Positions 45,595 to 57,000 of a DNA stretch of 64,000 bases are shown one piece after another. Below the pieces are notes generated by a model. That model searched no databases and was not told where the DNA came from. It saw only the letters and a list, made by a program, of their open reading frames with translations. The translations under genes and the position numbers were made by a program. How positions within the stretch are numbered: the stretch's first letter is position 1; each line of letters begins with the position of its first letter. This DNA comes from Pseudoips prasinana (lineage: Eukaryota > Arthropoda > Insecta > Lepidoptera > Nolidae), in contig OX621247.1 in the NCBI GenBank assembly GCA_951640165.1, positions 35,996,001 to 36,060,000 on the forward strand, in the 5' to 3' direction.

Positions 45595-47502
45595 ATGGTG
45601 CGTGGTGTCTTTCAGATCGTGGTATTGTGCGCGTGCGTCTGCGTGGCGCTGGGAGATGTCACCCACGTAAAGGCAGCCAAGACGAAGCTGATCAGAGGCC
45701 TGGCTAGGGCCAAGCATCACAAGCGCGGCGTGTTAACATCCATCCCACCCTTCAAACTTGGCTACGATATTCCAGTCGTAACCCACTCACTTGTCAAGCC
45801 ACTAGTCGTCTCGTATCCACCTTCATCTGCAGTCACGGCTGTCAAAGTGCCTCTTACTCATCCCTTGACCCGTTATCCTGTGCCTGTTGGACATAGGGTC
45901 CCTGTACCTCATCCTCACTATGGTCTCAAATTTCCTCATAACACAAAGAACGTAATTTTGCCCAATCCAGACCATCACTTCCATCATCACCATCACCACG
46001 TAGAACCTAAGCCAGTGATTCCTGTTGTACCTGCTGCACCTGCACCCGTGCCCGTACCTGCAACTCCTATTTTCGCACAACCAGCCGCAACTGTTCATGC
46101 ACATCCAGTTCCAGCGCCATCTCCTCCACTAATTTTGCAACCAGCACCAATCCCTGCCCCAGCTCCTGCTCCAGTATTCCAAGGGCATGCTTTTAACTTT
46201 GTCCCTCAAGAACACGTGCATTTTAAACATGCAGTAGCCGCTGCTCCTGTGCCACTTGCACAAGCGCCTTTGACCCCACTTCTGCCATATGCTTCCCAAT
46301 ACCCGTACGTTCTTCGTCCTGGTAACGCTGCACAAACTTCTTTCTTCGCAACATATCCTAGATATCCTTTGATTAACAGTTACCAGGCTCCACTGTTTCC
46401 CCTAACGCCGGCTACATCTGTCAATCAAGTAATCTATGAACGTCCTCAGGTACATCCTCACTTGCACTTGGTACCACAGGGTGCTGGTCAAGATGGTGTC
46501 GTCATTGAGCCACAAGGTGCACCTGTGCCTGTAGAACCAACTTTACTGCACCAAGGATCGGCAGAGGTGCCTCATCATCATTTCCATCTCCAACCTACAC
46601 AGCCGACGCTGCATCTTCAGCCACAACCTGGCGTACACCTACAACCTGATGTTCATCTACACCATGACACTCATCTTCAACCTGTGGAGCCCGACGTGCA
46701 CGTTCATCAAGGTGGACACCTCCAACCTGTTCAACCTGAAGTCCATTTGCACGCTGCTCAGCCTGGAATATTGCCCACACAAACAACGATCCACGTGCAG
46801 CCAACTCAACCTGGTATCCATCAAGGTCCTATTGAGCACGATGGCTGGTCACCTGTCCCCGCTCAACCCCACGACTTTGCGCCAGCTCAGCCAACGCCGC
46901 ATTTTGGACAAGAAGCCCATTTCGGGCAAGGTCAAGACGTACACTTTGGACATGACGCTCATCACCAATTCACCCAGGAGCAAGGAACTCAAGTATATGA
47001 GCACCACACCGGTGACAGTCAATACCACGACTATCAGGAGCAGCTTCAGCACCACATACAGCAGCAAATCGAGCAAGCGCAATACGAACAGCATATTAAC
47101 AACCAACAGCATCAAATAGGTCAAGATTACGGGGTACCTGGCCAAGACTTTGCTCATCACGGACAAAACTTCGGGCAGCAGGATTTTAACGAGCAAGGAC
47201 ATGACTTTAGCCAACACGGTCAAAGCTTTGGTCAGCAAGATTTGAATCAGAACGGACAGGGATTTGCTCAGCAGGATTTTAATCAAGTACAAAATTTTGG
47301 ACAACAAGATTTAGGTCAACATGGCCAGGATTTCAACCACCAAGGGCACGATTTTAGCCAACAGCAACCGGCTGCTGAATATGGTGTTCCACAGGGTGCA
47401 GAAGGAAGGAGCTCGGAAGCCGATGACGAGAATTTATATCACAATCATATACCATTGAAATTGCAGCCCCCGCTTGAGAGGCCGCTCGAACATTTCCGAT
47501 AA
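45595..47502 (+). CDS. Secreted His/Gln/Pro-rich structural protein (cuticle/eggshell-type)
   Basis: 635 residues, one uninterrupted exon, ATG in good context (AATAATGG). The first ~20 residues are a signal peptide (hydrophobic VFQIVVLCACVCVALG). A basic segment with a dibasic site (KHHKRG, about residue 42-45) follows and might be cleaved. Residues ~60-270 are Pro/Val/Ala/His-rich (HHHHHHVEP, PVPVPATP, PAPAPAPVF). Residues ~270-430 have repeats of HLQP and VHLHP type. Residues ~430-600 are Gln/Gly/Asp/Phe-rich, with recurring QDF, HGQ.FGQQD and FNQ units. It ends acidic then PLKLQPPLERPLEHF. No catalytic domain and almost no Cys after the signal peptide. Composition fits extracellular matrix proteins of cuticle or chorion. 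The family is not recognised and no Rebers-Riddiford motif is seen. Long open frames in other phases here are composition artefacts. Confidence 0.75.
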   Translation: MVRGVFQIVVLCACVCVALGDVTHVKAAKTKLIRGLARAKHHKRGVLTSIPPFKLGYDIPVVTHSLVKPLVVSYPPSSAVTAVKVPLTHPLTRYPVPVGHRVPVPHPHYGLKFPHNTKNVILPNPDHHFHHHHHHVEPKPVIPVVPAAPAPVPVPATPIFAQPAATVHAHPVPAPSPPLILQPAPIPAPAPAPVFQGHAFNFVPQEHVHFKHAVAAAPVPLAQAPLTPLLPYASQYPYVLRPGNAAQTSFFATYPRYPLINSYQAPLFPLTPATSVNQVIYERPQVHPHLHLVPQGAGQDGVVIEPQGAPVPVEPTLLHQGSAEVPHHHFHLQPTQPTLHLQPQPGVHLQPDVHLHHDTHLQPVEPDVHVHQGGHLQPVQPEVHLHAAQPGILPTQTTIHVQPTQPGIHQGPIEHDGWSPVPAQPHDFAPAQPTPHFGQEAHFGQGQDVHFGHDAHHQFTQEQGTQVYEHHTGDSQYHDYQEQLQHHIQQQIEQAQYEQHINNQQHQIGQDYGVPGQDFAHHGQNFGQQDFNEQGHDFSQHGQSFGQQDLNQNGQGFAQQDFNQVQNFGQQDLGQHGQDFNHQGHDFSQQQPAAEYGVPQGAEGRSSEADDENLYHNHIPLKLQPPLERPLEHFR

Positions 47503-49440
47503 TTTAGAAATGTTGTACGCATTTAGCTACCTCGACGCGTGTACCGAAAGATGATTTTTAATGAGTAACGAATATCTGTCGAAATTCAAATAACTAATTT
47601 TACGTTTGTTGCCATAAAAATAGCTCACTCTTATCAACAGATACGATTGATCTAAGTGTAAGTTAAGAATAAGCAGAAGGCAGATAAAACTCGTAGATAA
47701 TATAGTCACAAACTATCTACGAATTCTTTTAAGGCATTTAAATATATTGAGATTAATGTCGTGGATAATGACTTTGGTATAATTAATCTTTTGGGAAACT
47801 GTTTAACAGTTCTATTTGATAAAACAGAACCACCTCATATTAATGTAAGTATCAAATTCAGATCACAGCCGTGTTTAAATTTAAAACTTGACAATATGGT
47901 AAAACGATAAGTACTGACCTGGATGACTATCCACCTAATTTATTTTCTAAGAGATACGATCTCCCGCCTACAATTTTTAATCTCTGACAACCCTTTTATA
48001 CGACAAATATTTTAAAACTGTTAGCCAGAACACATTTAAATATATATTTATATAAAGACATTCGTAGTTGGATTAGGATTTACTAAGGTCCTTTTGCATT
48101 TAAAACCGAGTTTAATAAAATTAAGTTCTTTTTAGACTTTGAGCTGAGTTTAGGTCACGCCGATTAGGTACACCGACTACATTTGATCGCGTTATTTCAA
48201 ATGAAGTTAAACTCGAGAAAAATCTGGTTATAATCGTGTCCATTACAAAAAAAAACGTTGTGTAAAGCATTCACGTTGAGATGCTGCTGCCCGTTCTATA
48301 AATATTCCCTCGGGACGACATTTGAACGATTCTATTAGATGGAGCGGAGATGCATGTCGCCTTAAGTCATATAGCACAACAGAAATCTATTGCAATTAAT
48401 TGACGGAAAACAATGAAACAGATCTATAACGTGTTTACACCAGGATAACGGCTGAATCAGGCGTTCAGGAATTATACTTCGTTTAGCTTGAAATGAGTTA
48501 CTTTTTTATTCATGAAATGCTAACTCAGTTATTCGCGACAGCAAACTGATCAATTTTAGCTAATGGTAAAATAAAAATTAAACACGGCTGGGTATGACGA
48601 CTTTAGTTTGTTCTTTGTAACCAATAGTATTACTGATTAATTTAATTTTTGTGTACAAATATTGAAGTATATAAAACCAATAGTAAATAGATCTTTTGAT
48701 GTATACTAAGTAAGCTTAAGAGATACACCTAAACAAGTGTTAGGTGTCACTCGATGTCGCTGTGTATTTCTGTGGTTTTATAGATCGTTGGTGTATTGCC
48801 TACTAATTTAATTAGTTAAGTTAATTATTAACATAGTGTAGGAAAAGCTTTATTTATTTTTTTGTAATATAATATATTTGGAATGAATTGTTACTTTTAT
48901 TTGCGCTCATTTAAAAGCCTTTAGCAGCCAGCTCATTAAATGGGTACCTACAGAAACTATTCATTAAAAATGAAAACCTTGCAATGGAGTAATTGCACTA
49001 TTAGTAGTGTAGTTGCACCTATTATTCCATTGATTGTGAACAAATTTTGATATTTCTTTTATTCGATGTCAAGCTTTCAAAATAATATCTATTCATATAT
49101 TTACCTCATTAATTGTTCAAATTGTTAAAAACAGTAGTCATTTTTATGGTTTTTAAAACGGAATTATAAATAACTACATTGAAAGTAATAGAAGTCAATT
49201 TTGTGCCTTCTTCATACTGCAAAAGTAATGTCATAAAAGTTGCCCTTTTGTCCCATCGCTCCTGTGCACTTAGTGTGACATGTCAGTTCAGGAAGATTCA
49301 TAAATGGTGGGTTCTGTATAAACTGAAAAAAAATACGAAACGGAAGTTTGAGGATTTCAGTATCTAATTCACACGTCTGCTAGGGGATTGAAACAACCTC
49401 TCATTAGAGTATCATTTGTCTAATTTACCTATGACCTAAT
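47503..49440. other. Downstream of the secreted-protein gene
   Basis: Probably 3' UTR at first; an AATAAA at about 48114 is a candidate poly(A) signal. A minus-strand fragment of the RTE 5' region (reverse complement of CGTCCCGAGGGAATAT and GAACGGGCAGCAG) lies at about 48286-48325. Otherwise no gene or repeat identified. Confidence 0.35.
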
Positions 49441-49454
49441 CATACAGTATAATT

Positions 49455-50275
49455 CAAAAATTCAAAATTCATTTATTCCGTAAAAAAATTACAGTTATGT
49501 GGAATCGTCATTTTTTAAGAATTCTAACCTACACGGTGGGTACCCTGCACGGTAGGGTACGTGCAGTGGTAGCTACTGAGAAACAATGCTAGAAAACTCA
49601 GTAAAAAAGCTTTTGAAAAATAAAATATACTTAAGATTAATTACAATTACGTGTGTTGTTTTGTCACTTGTTCACACTGTTCACAGGGCATATTACAAAA
49701 TTTCTGATTATTTAAATCAGAAATGTTGTAATATTTACAAGCCCTGCTACACAATTTGGCTTTAATAATTCTTTGAAACTTATTCGTAGACAATTCTCTA
49801 ATATCATTGGGAAGTTTGTTATAGAATCTTATACATTGCCCCATAAAAGAGTTACTTATTTTGTGGAGCAAATGCAATATGAGATTATTCTTATATCTAG
49901 TATTTACATTATGTGTATCGCTCCTTCTACAGAAGGAATCGATATTTTTATGCAAATGTAGTAGGTTTTCATATATATACTGAGATGCTACAGTTATAAA
50001 GTTAACCTTTCTCGGGCCAAGATGATAGATAGCACTTACAGCTCTTTTTTGCAATATAAATATGGTGTTAATGTCAGCAGAGCTACCCCAGAGACAGAGA
50101 GACATTACACTATGAAAATAACTAAAATAAACCATTCTAGCTGTGTCAACATCAGTCAGCCGTCTAATAGTTTTCACTGCATATGCTGCAGAACTTAATT
50201 TGCCGGACAGTTTTTCTATTTGTGGGCTCCATTGTAGTTTTAAGTCAATAGTGATACCCCAGAACACAGTTGTTT
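49455..50275 (-). pseudogene. 5'-truncated LINE 3' end, copy 3
   Basis: Same family as 62085-62975. Reads WGITIDLKLQWSPQIEKLSG, SSAAYAVKTIRRLTDVDTAR, LQKRAVSAIYHLG and KNNLILHLLHKISNSFMGQ. A foldback within 49686-49742 (GGGCATATTACAAAATTTCT and its near reverse complement) disrupts the C-terminal codons. The 3' tail (plus-strand start near 49455) has TTCAAAATTCATTTATTCCG. Confidence 0.8.
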
Positions 50276-52265
50276 AATCTAATCTCCTAACACTTATTCG
50301 TCAATAATAAAAATATTACTAAGTGTAAGTGTTTCAATAATATTTTGTCGTGATACCTTTAATTACTGCAATGTAATTTAAACGGTTATATTTAAAGTAC
50401 ATTGTAGTAATTATAGGTTCCAGTTTCATAACATCTATAAGATTATTTAAATGTACCTATTTACCACGAGATGTGTCAACGTAGTTAAATATAAGTTACA
50501 ATAGTTTTTAACACAATTTTAATCAACGGCATGAATTGTTTGTCAGAAGATCTTGTAGTGTATATAAGAAGTATTACCAACTTAAATTCACCAAGTATTA
50601 TGCATATGGGAATAAATCGAGGGTAGATGGGCAATACTATAAAAGAGCGATGACGAAGGTGAAAGGAGTTGGTCGAAGGATTGGGAAGATGGAGGCAAGA
50701 TTGTCTACGGACTAAGAAGATTATATGTATGAGTGCTCAAGTTTGTGTCTTATTTATACCTTAATTGGAATTAACCTTTTACAGGCGATAGTTGGGTTTT
50801 TCTGCTAAGACCTGAATTCTGGAAGTTGGCGGAGTAACACCCCCGTGCCTCGGAGAGCATGTACCTACAACCTTCGTTACACTAACTGAACTCTTTCCGC
50901 TCAGCAGTGTCAGCTACCTGTCCATCAGATTATGAGAGTGTAGGAAAAGAAAGTGCTCCTATGTTTGCGCACGCACTTGTGAACTACCCGCGGAAATTAC
51001 TAGTCTCGTTGAAAAACTGAAATTCTACCAGCAGGGCTATAATAAAGTAAGTCGCATTAACAAATAAAAAATCCCAGTGCAAACTAATGTAGATAATAGA
51101 AACTAGTAGTATTTGGCAATACCTCAGTCGCATGACCAAAGTGGGCCACACGTGTGCAGTGTATTCGTAGGTACATGTGTAGCCGGCACAGGCGCGGGCG
51201 CACCCCGCCCAGTCACGGTAATGACTAGAACACCTGCGGCATGACTTAGCGTAGCGTAAACATACTAGGTGGGTAATTATTAAGTCGTTATTGTTCGGTG
51301 AGGCCCTATGCCTTTACCATCCCAGTTCCCATTGACGACGGCGTCTCTTACTTGTAGCTAGCGGGCACTCGGACCTTCATATACAACATGTAATGTAATT
51401 AACGCACACCCTCAAACACCCCAATTAGAATATTATGTTGTAATCATAATACATACACTGAATTTTTTATTTAACATGTATATGCATTGTTATTTACTAA
51501 ATTAGTTTCTTGGGATAAAGTTTATTTTTCTTTATTTTGTATTGTACGATGGAATTTGTATGAATACAAATAAAACTACGCTTTTAAAGTCTTATTACTT
51601 TGACTTACGGTCCATTTCAATTCGTTTTGACTGTACAGGGTTAATATGACAATAATTTCCGTAGTTTTAATTATTTTGGAATAAAAAATTACCTTTATTA
51701 AAAATGATATAAATCGATTCAGTAAACGATTCTGAACAAACTGTTTTCAGGATGTGCGTTAATTAAGTTACATGTTGTATACATCGCTTATCGGTTTTTC
51801 TCATATTAAGGCAAAATATGATTTTATTATATATTGTAGAACAATAAAATCTCTAGACCGACACTATTATGGAGAAAAGACTGCCGCAATGTAGATATTT
51901 AATTTCTGCTTCATTTATTTTGTCAGGAGATCAGAGATATTCGGGATTGTATTAAAAATAAAGAAGAAGCCCTTTAGCGTGGATTATTTAGAAGGTAGTA
52001 TTATTTGCTAGACGGCATGTTGAGCCCCCGCTCGCTACATTTTTCCGATGAAACAGAGAAAGCCTGTTAAGGTAACTGTAAACGTCATATTAAAAGTATA
52101 AAAGATCAGAAAGAATATTTGTGAAAAATAACTTAGTATAAACTAAACACATCAAAAATAAAGTGATTTATCTATCAATCATTAGGTTATATATTGTTAA
52201 TTTATAACAATCAATTAATGATTAATAGCTATAATTGCTTTACAAAAATAAAATGACGTCCTACC
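50276..52265. other. Intergenic sequence
   Basis: No supported gene. AT-rich with a GC-rich patch at about 51180-51240 of unknown nature. Confidence 0.3.
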
Positions 52266-52436
52266 AAAAAAATAAATGTAAAGTGAGAGCCAAGTTAATT
52301 TTGAGCTTGAATTAGGTACACCTTGAATGAACACTCAACACAGCACAGGGCACACGTATAGATGCTTTGGTGGTGATATCAAGAACGACGCATTATTGAA
52401 AAATTAACTTGGCTCTTATTTTACATTTATGTTTTT
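52266..52436. repeat. Small MITE
   Basis: About 170 bases. The left end AAAAATAAATGTAAAGTGAG and AGCCAAGTTAATTTT are matched inverted at the right end (AAAATTAACTTGGCT...TTTACATTTATGTTTTT). The interior is non-coding. Confidence 0.7.
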
Positions 52437-53443
52437 GAGATGGATGAGTAAACACAATAATGATTTAAAAGAAAAGGTCAAACATTTATTTAGAAGAACG
52501 CACACGCTTCAGACATGCTAGTGAGATCGTGGCCTAAGTCGTAAGGATACTCGTCCATATTAACCGGGCCTGGACACAATGAAGTTTCGAGAAGGTTTCG
52601 AGTCAGACGTGCATGAGCCAAACGTCAAATCACAGTATGCTACAGTAAGACACTATATCCACTTACTAGCGAGGAGTGCCCAGTTAACAGAACGTGCTCC
52701 CATTCATAAAACTTGTCAACTACTTGTACGTACATATCAATTGCAGGATTGCAAGGCCGATAAATGGTTATTATTTCTTACTATGATAATATGCGACCAT
52801 TTACTTAACCATACAGATGATTTCTATTTAGGATAAGCCATAATATATGGACATTATTATAAAGATCAAACATTTCTTCCAATTGTTAATGTTCTTCTGA
52901 ATCCAGAGTCATTCTGATGTATGAAAGGGAAAGAAAACAACACATCCCTATGTAGGTGTCTATGCCTTAGATGGGTAAAGTGATGCAGTATAGTATTTTT
53001 ATTTGTTAAAAGAATTAATTTGCTTTTCTAATAATATTCGCACTATAATACCAGACCACGCTCTGGCGCGGGCTTGGCGTTACGTATGTTTTCCAACCGC
53101 AGTGCCGGGCCCGCTCAAGTACGGAATATATTTATTTTATTTTAACTAATGTGTAAGACGCTAAATAAAAACCAAACACAGTTTACAATTTGGCACACGA
53201 CCCTCATATTCAGGCTGGCTGTGAAGCTGTTAAGAAAACAATTGTTAAGAATACTCAATGAAAATTTCAACTGTCACGTATTACGTTTCATTATATAGAG
53301 CCCCCTGGCGGTCACACGGAGAGACAGACGGTGAGTGGAGTCTGTAATAGGGGTCTGTTGGCGGCCTTTGGGTATGGTACAAAGAAGTCGTTCGAAAAAC
53401 AATTATCATTGTTCGTAAAATCTTCGACCGCTATTACATATTT
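52437..53443. other. Intergenic sequence
   Basis: An 85-residue open stretch at 52579-52836 has no recognisable motif and I do not support it as a gene. Nothing else seen. Confidence 0.3.
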
Positions 53444-53700
53444 GACGGTCACCGTAGCCTAGTTGGTAGTACTCCTGCCAACGAAGCTGGTGGTCCTGGG
53501 TTCGAATCCCGGTAAGTGCAAATATTTGTGTGATGAGCACGAATATTTGTTTCTGAGTTATGGATGTTTTCTATGTATATAAGTATTTATCTATCTATAT
53601 AAGTATGTATATCGTCGCCTGGTACCCATGGTACAAGCTTTGCTTAGTTTGGGGTTAGGATGATGTCATTGTGTGACATTGTCCCTAGATATTATTATTA
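53444..53700 (+). repeat. tRNA-derived SINE, copy 3
   Basis: Plus-strand copy of the 14470 family. Head GGTCACCGTAGCCTAGTTGG, B box GGTTCGAATCC, then GTGATGAGCACGAATATTTG. The 3' end is CCCTAGATATTATTATT. Confidence 0.88.
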
Positions 53701-54417
53701 TTTATTATATGTCATTAAAAACCTTGATTTTCTTTGTCGACTTTTCTATTCTGCCTCTTATATGTACCTATGTGGGTCACAAGTTGAGGTGTATAACTAC
53801 CACCACATAAGTGGGTAATTTGGTGACAGATCTGACGTTTACCGGACGGCCGCGGCGCAATATCCTGACCGGTGGCAGGACACCATTAGAAAGGAATGGC
53901 CACGTAATAGGCTATTATTTGCAAGGCTGTTGAAATAAAACTAGCTTGCGCATAAGATCATTTCCATAGAAGCTAGACTTTCTAAATAATAATGATGATG
54001 CCCTCTAGGTCAAATTTCGGCAACGGAGGCCAGTCTCAACGGAGACCTACCATCTGCGCGGAATGATTATAGTGGTATACCTACCCTTATGATCAGATGA
54101 GTTGGACTAGTCGACTGGACTGGAGAGAGATAAGGATCAAAGGTAATATGTGCTCTCCAGGCTCGGGCACGAGGCAGTAGCGAGGCAACTACTTAGGGCA
54201 GTCGTCTCAGCACCACCACACTTAATTTTATATACATAATGGACTTGTGCTTGTCCTGATGGAAGCGGAGGTACAGTTTTGGGTGGTCCGAGAGACGCGG
54301 TGACATAATAAACGAATGTTATACATACGAGATATTATTATGTATTTAAGAGAGAAAGTAGTAGGGAGACCACTCCACAGCTTAGCCGTACTAATTCAAA
54401 AATACGTACGTATTTTT
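53701..54417. other. Intergenic sequence
   Basis: No supported feature. Confidence 0.3.
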
Positions 54418-55202
54418 CTACCAGCTAAGTCGCCGAACATCGTGTTCGTGAATGGCGTTCAAATAAATATAGTTAGTTCTTAGTTCTTTATTCATTAACA
54501 AATTACATTGTGTTTGAATACATTTTATGCTATAATAAACTCTTACATTACATTATTACTACATTACATACATTATTATTAATAATATGATTAAATTTGT
54601 GACCGCTGAAACACCAGAAAAACCAACATATACAATAAAATGTGTCTAAGATGTCAAGAAGTAAATATAAATATAATCAGATAATCTAATATATAATTCA
54701 ATATTAACATGTCAAGAAATTCATAATAAATAACATCTATTCCAATCTGCAGTACAAATACATAGTCAATATAAAACAAAAATAATAAAATAAAATATAA
54801 CAGTAAACTGAAATAAGTGACTCTATTTAAACAATTGAAATCAAAAACTCTTAAGGCTCCAGAGTCAATGCTAAGATAAGGTTTAGACTTTTTAGAGATC
54901 ATTTATCGAATAGAGACACTTTTCGATCAGAAACGCCTTCAATTTCCTCTTAAACTCCTTAGCATACAATTCAGATTTTAATTCAACCGGGAGCCGATTA
55001 AACAGTTTTACCGAATTATAGTGCGAACTCTGTTTTACTACATTTTTTATTTAATCAATCGTTAAATCGGTAATCTTTAAATGGGCCGGAATCGATTGTC
55101 AACGTTGAAGCCGATTTAACTATTGATTTAGTCATTTTTAACCTTTATTTATTTAAACGCCATACACGAAAACGATGTTCGGCGACTTAATCGGTAGAGC
55201 CC
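54418..55202. repeat. Palindromic MITE (31121 family) split by a LINE fragment
   Basis: The left end CTACCAGCTAAGTCGCCGAAC (54418 on) and the right end GACTTAATCGGTAGAGCCC (to 55202) match the MITE at 31121-31361. The left arm is cut at about 54475 and resumes at about 55050 (ATTTAATCAATCGTTAAATC), with a LINE 3' fragment between. Confidence 0.72.
54476..55049 (-). pseudogene. LINE 3' fragment inside the MITE
   Basis: The minus-strand frame reads SSHYNSVKLFNRLPVELKSE and EFKRKLKAFLIEKCLYSIND (about 54900-55040), the typical end of a LINE reverse-transcriptase protein. An AT-rich 3' UTR to 54476 follows. Confidence 0.6.
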
Positions 55203-55203
55203 C

Positions 55204-55520
55204 AGATGGAATTCCAACGACAATTTTGCACCCATAAATGATGGAATGCCTTCGAAAATGTTGCACCCATAAATGATGGAATGCCAACGATAATGTTGAA
55301 CCCATAAATGATGGAATGCCAACGATAATGTTGCACCCATAAATGATGGAATGCCAACGACAATGTTGCACCCATAAATAATGGAATGCCAACGACAATG
55401 TTGCACCCATAAATGATGGAATGCCAACGACAATGTTGCACCCATAAATGATGGAATGCCTTCGAAAATGTTGCACTCATAAATGATGGAATGCCAACGA
55501 CAATGTTGCACCCATAAATG
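55204..55520. repeat. 35-bp minisatellite, about nine units
   Basis: Tandem units containing CACCCATAAATGATGGAATG and CCAACGACAATGTTG, spaced 35 bases apart. Variants: TTCGAAAA for AACGACAA in two units, GAACCC in one, GCACTC in one, AATAATGG in one. 35 is not a multiple of three, and all three minus-strand frames are open through it with the same repeating peptide (SFMGATLS.AFHHLWVQH pattern). Not a coding gene. Confidence 0.9.
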
Positions 55521-56092
55521 ACTTAAATTTTACAAATTACCATCTACATCTAAACACTCTGAAGTAAGTTACGCACCAGCCTAAAAATCTTTAAAGTAAC
55601 AATTCTGGTATCGACCGGCGTTTACCTTGTGGTAATAAGCTATGAGTTTTGTCGCGGTTTTGAAACGGTTCGATGAACATAGGATGTGCTCCAATATCTG
55701 TCTCAGTAGAACCTAATACCTACAGGTGTATTAAGCAAGAGTATCGCAAACACGCTGCTTCTGGAAACGTGGCTAAGTTTACAAGTGCATTCTTACGCGC
55801 CCAATACGGCTAATACAGTCTACACGCTCCAAATTAGCAACGCTAATAAATGTTGTAATTTCCTGATTGACAGTCGGAAAAACCATAATAAGCAACAGCC
55901 ACCACTTATAATCAAGCTGATTATGAGTGGTGGCACCACAGGTCCTTTCCCTCATGACAGGTAGAGCATAGCGCGTATCACTCATAACTCACGCGCAGAA
56001 ACATAACAGTAGTATGTTCCTAACTAGTAAATGCAATTATTTGGAGCGTTTGATGTAAGTTGAGGGAGGTACTTAATACGTGTGGCCGTCGG
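55521..56092. other. Intergenic sequence with a hairpin
   Basis: A perfect-looking hairpin with arms CCACCACTTATAATCA and TGATTATGAGTGGTGG (about 55898-55935). No gene. Confidence 0.4.
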
Positions 56093-56338
56093 TAAACAAT
56101 ATCACCACCCTACCTCATCCTATGGGAGCGTAGAAGTCGTTCCAAGGGTTATCTACCAGAGAACGGGCAGCACAGTCTCTCTGTGAACTCCAACATGGTG
56201 CGATCGCCAACCCGTCTGCGCAGCGTGACGATTATGGTATATGCCTCCTAATGTTGGAACCATCTCCATTGTCGATACCTTTTGGGAAGGCCATTGCCCA
56301 GCAATGGAAAGACGTTGTTCGGCTGAAATAATGAAGGG
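56093..56338 (+). repeat. Short RTE-derived element, copy 2
   Basis: Same structure as 42829-43052. An RTE-like 5' part (ACCAGAGAACGGGCAGCA, TGCGATCGCCAACCCGTCTG) is joined to an RTE-like 3' end (CATTGCCCAGCAATGGAAAG, TTCGGCTGAAATAATGA). Confidence 0.7.
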
Positions 56339-57000
56339 AGTTACTTAGTTATTCCCAATCTCTTCTGGCGAATAACTTTACAGAAACCATTCAAAATCTG
56401 GAACGATTTTTGTAACTTACTATATAAACACATAGTGACTTACATTACAGTATTCATTTTTTAGGGTTCCGTAGCCAAATGGAAAAAAACGGAACCCTTA
56501 TAGCTTCGTCATGTCTGTCTGTCCGTCCGTATGTCACAGTCACTTTTTTCCGAAACTATAATACCTGTAAACTATAGTACCTTGAAACTTGGTAAGTAGA
56601 TGTATTCTGTGAACCGCATTAAGATTTTCACACAAAAATAGAAATAGAGCAATAATTTTGGGGGCTCCCCATACATAGAACTGAAACTCATTTTTTCACT
56701 TTTTTCATCGTACCCATACATGTGGGGTATCTATGGATAGGTCTTCAAAAATGATTTTGAGGTTTCTAATATATTTTTTTCTAAACTGAATAGTTTGCGC
56801 GAGAGACACTTCCAAAGTGGTAAAATGAGTGTCCCACCCCCGGTAACCTCTAAAATAAGAGAATGTTAAATCTAAAAAAAATATATGATGTTCATTATCA
56901 TACAAACCTCCACCGAAAATTGGTTTGAATGAGATCTAGTTAGTAGTTTTTTTAATACGTCATAAACTGTAAACCGCAATTTGCCTTTCATTTAATCAAC

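Noticed and set aside
46649..47119. 156-residue plus-strand ORF inside the secreted-protein gene
   Set aside because: Out-of-frame shadow of the repeat-rich coding sequence; Thr/Ser-rich by composition, no own start context.
46849..47307. 152-residue minus-strand ORF with Leu/Val-rich sequence
   Set aside because: Antisense shadow of the Gln/Asp/Phe repeats; hydrophobicity follows from the opposite strand's codons.
52579..52836. 85-residue plus-strand ORF
   Set aside because: No motif, no supporting splice or promoter signal; length is compatible with chance.
53444..53520. tRNA-like sequence with GGTTCGAATCC
   Set aside because: Same head occurs in three SINE copies with shared downstream body; not a tRNA gene.
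55149..55511. Three overlapping minus-strand ORFs of about 100-120 residues
   Set aside because: They are the three frames of a 35-bp minisatellite, all giving the same repeating peptide. No gene signals.
55204..55520. Repeat array that could be mistaken for CRISPR
   Set aside because: Units are directly adjacent 35-mers without spacers, in a eukaryotic genome.
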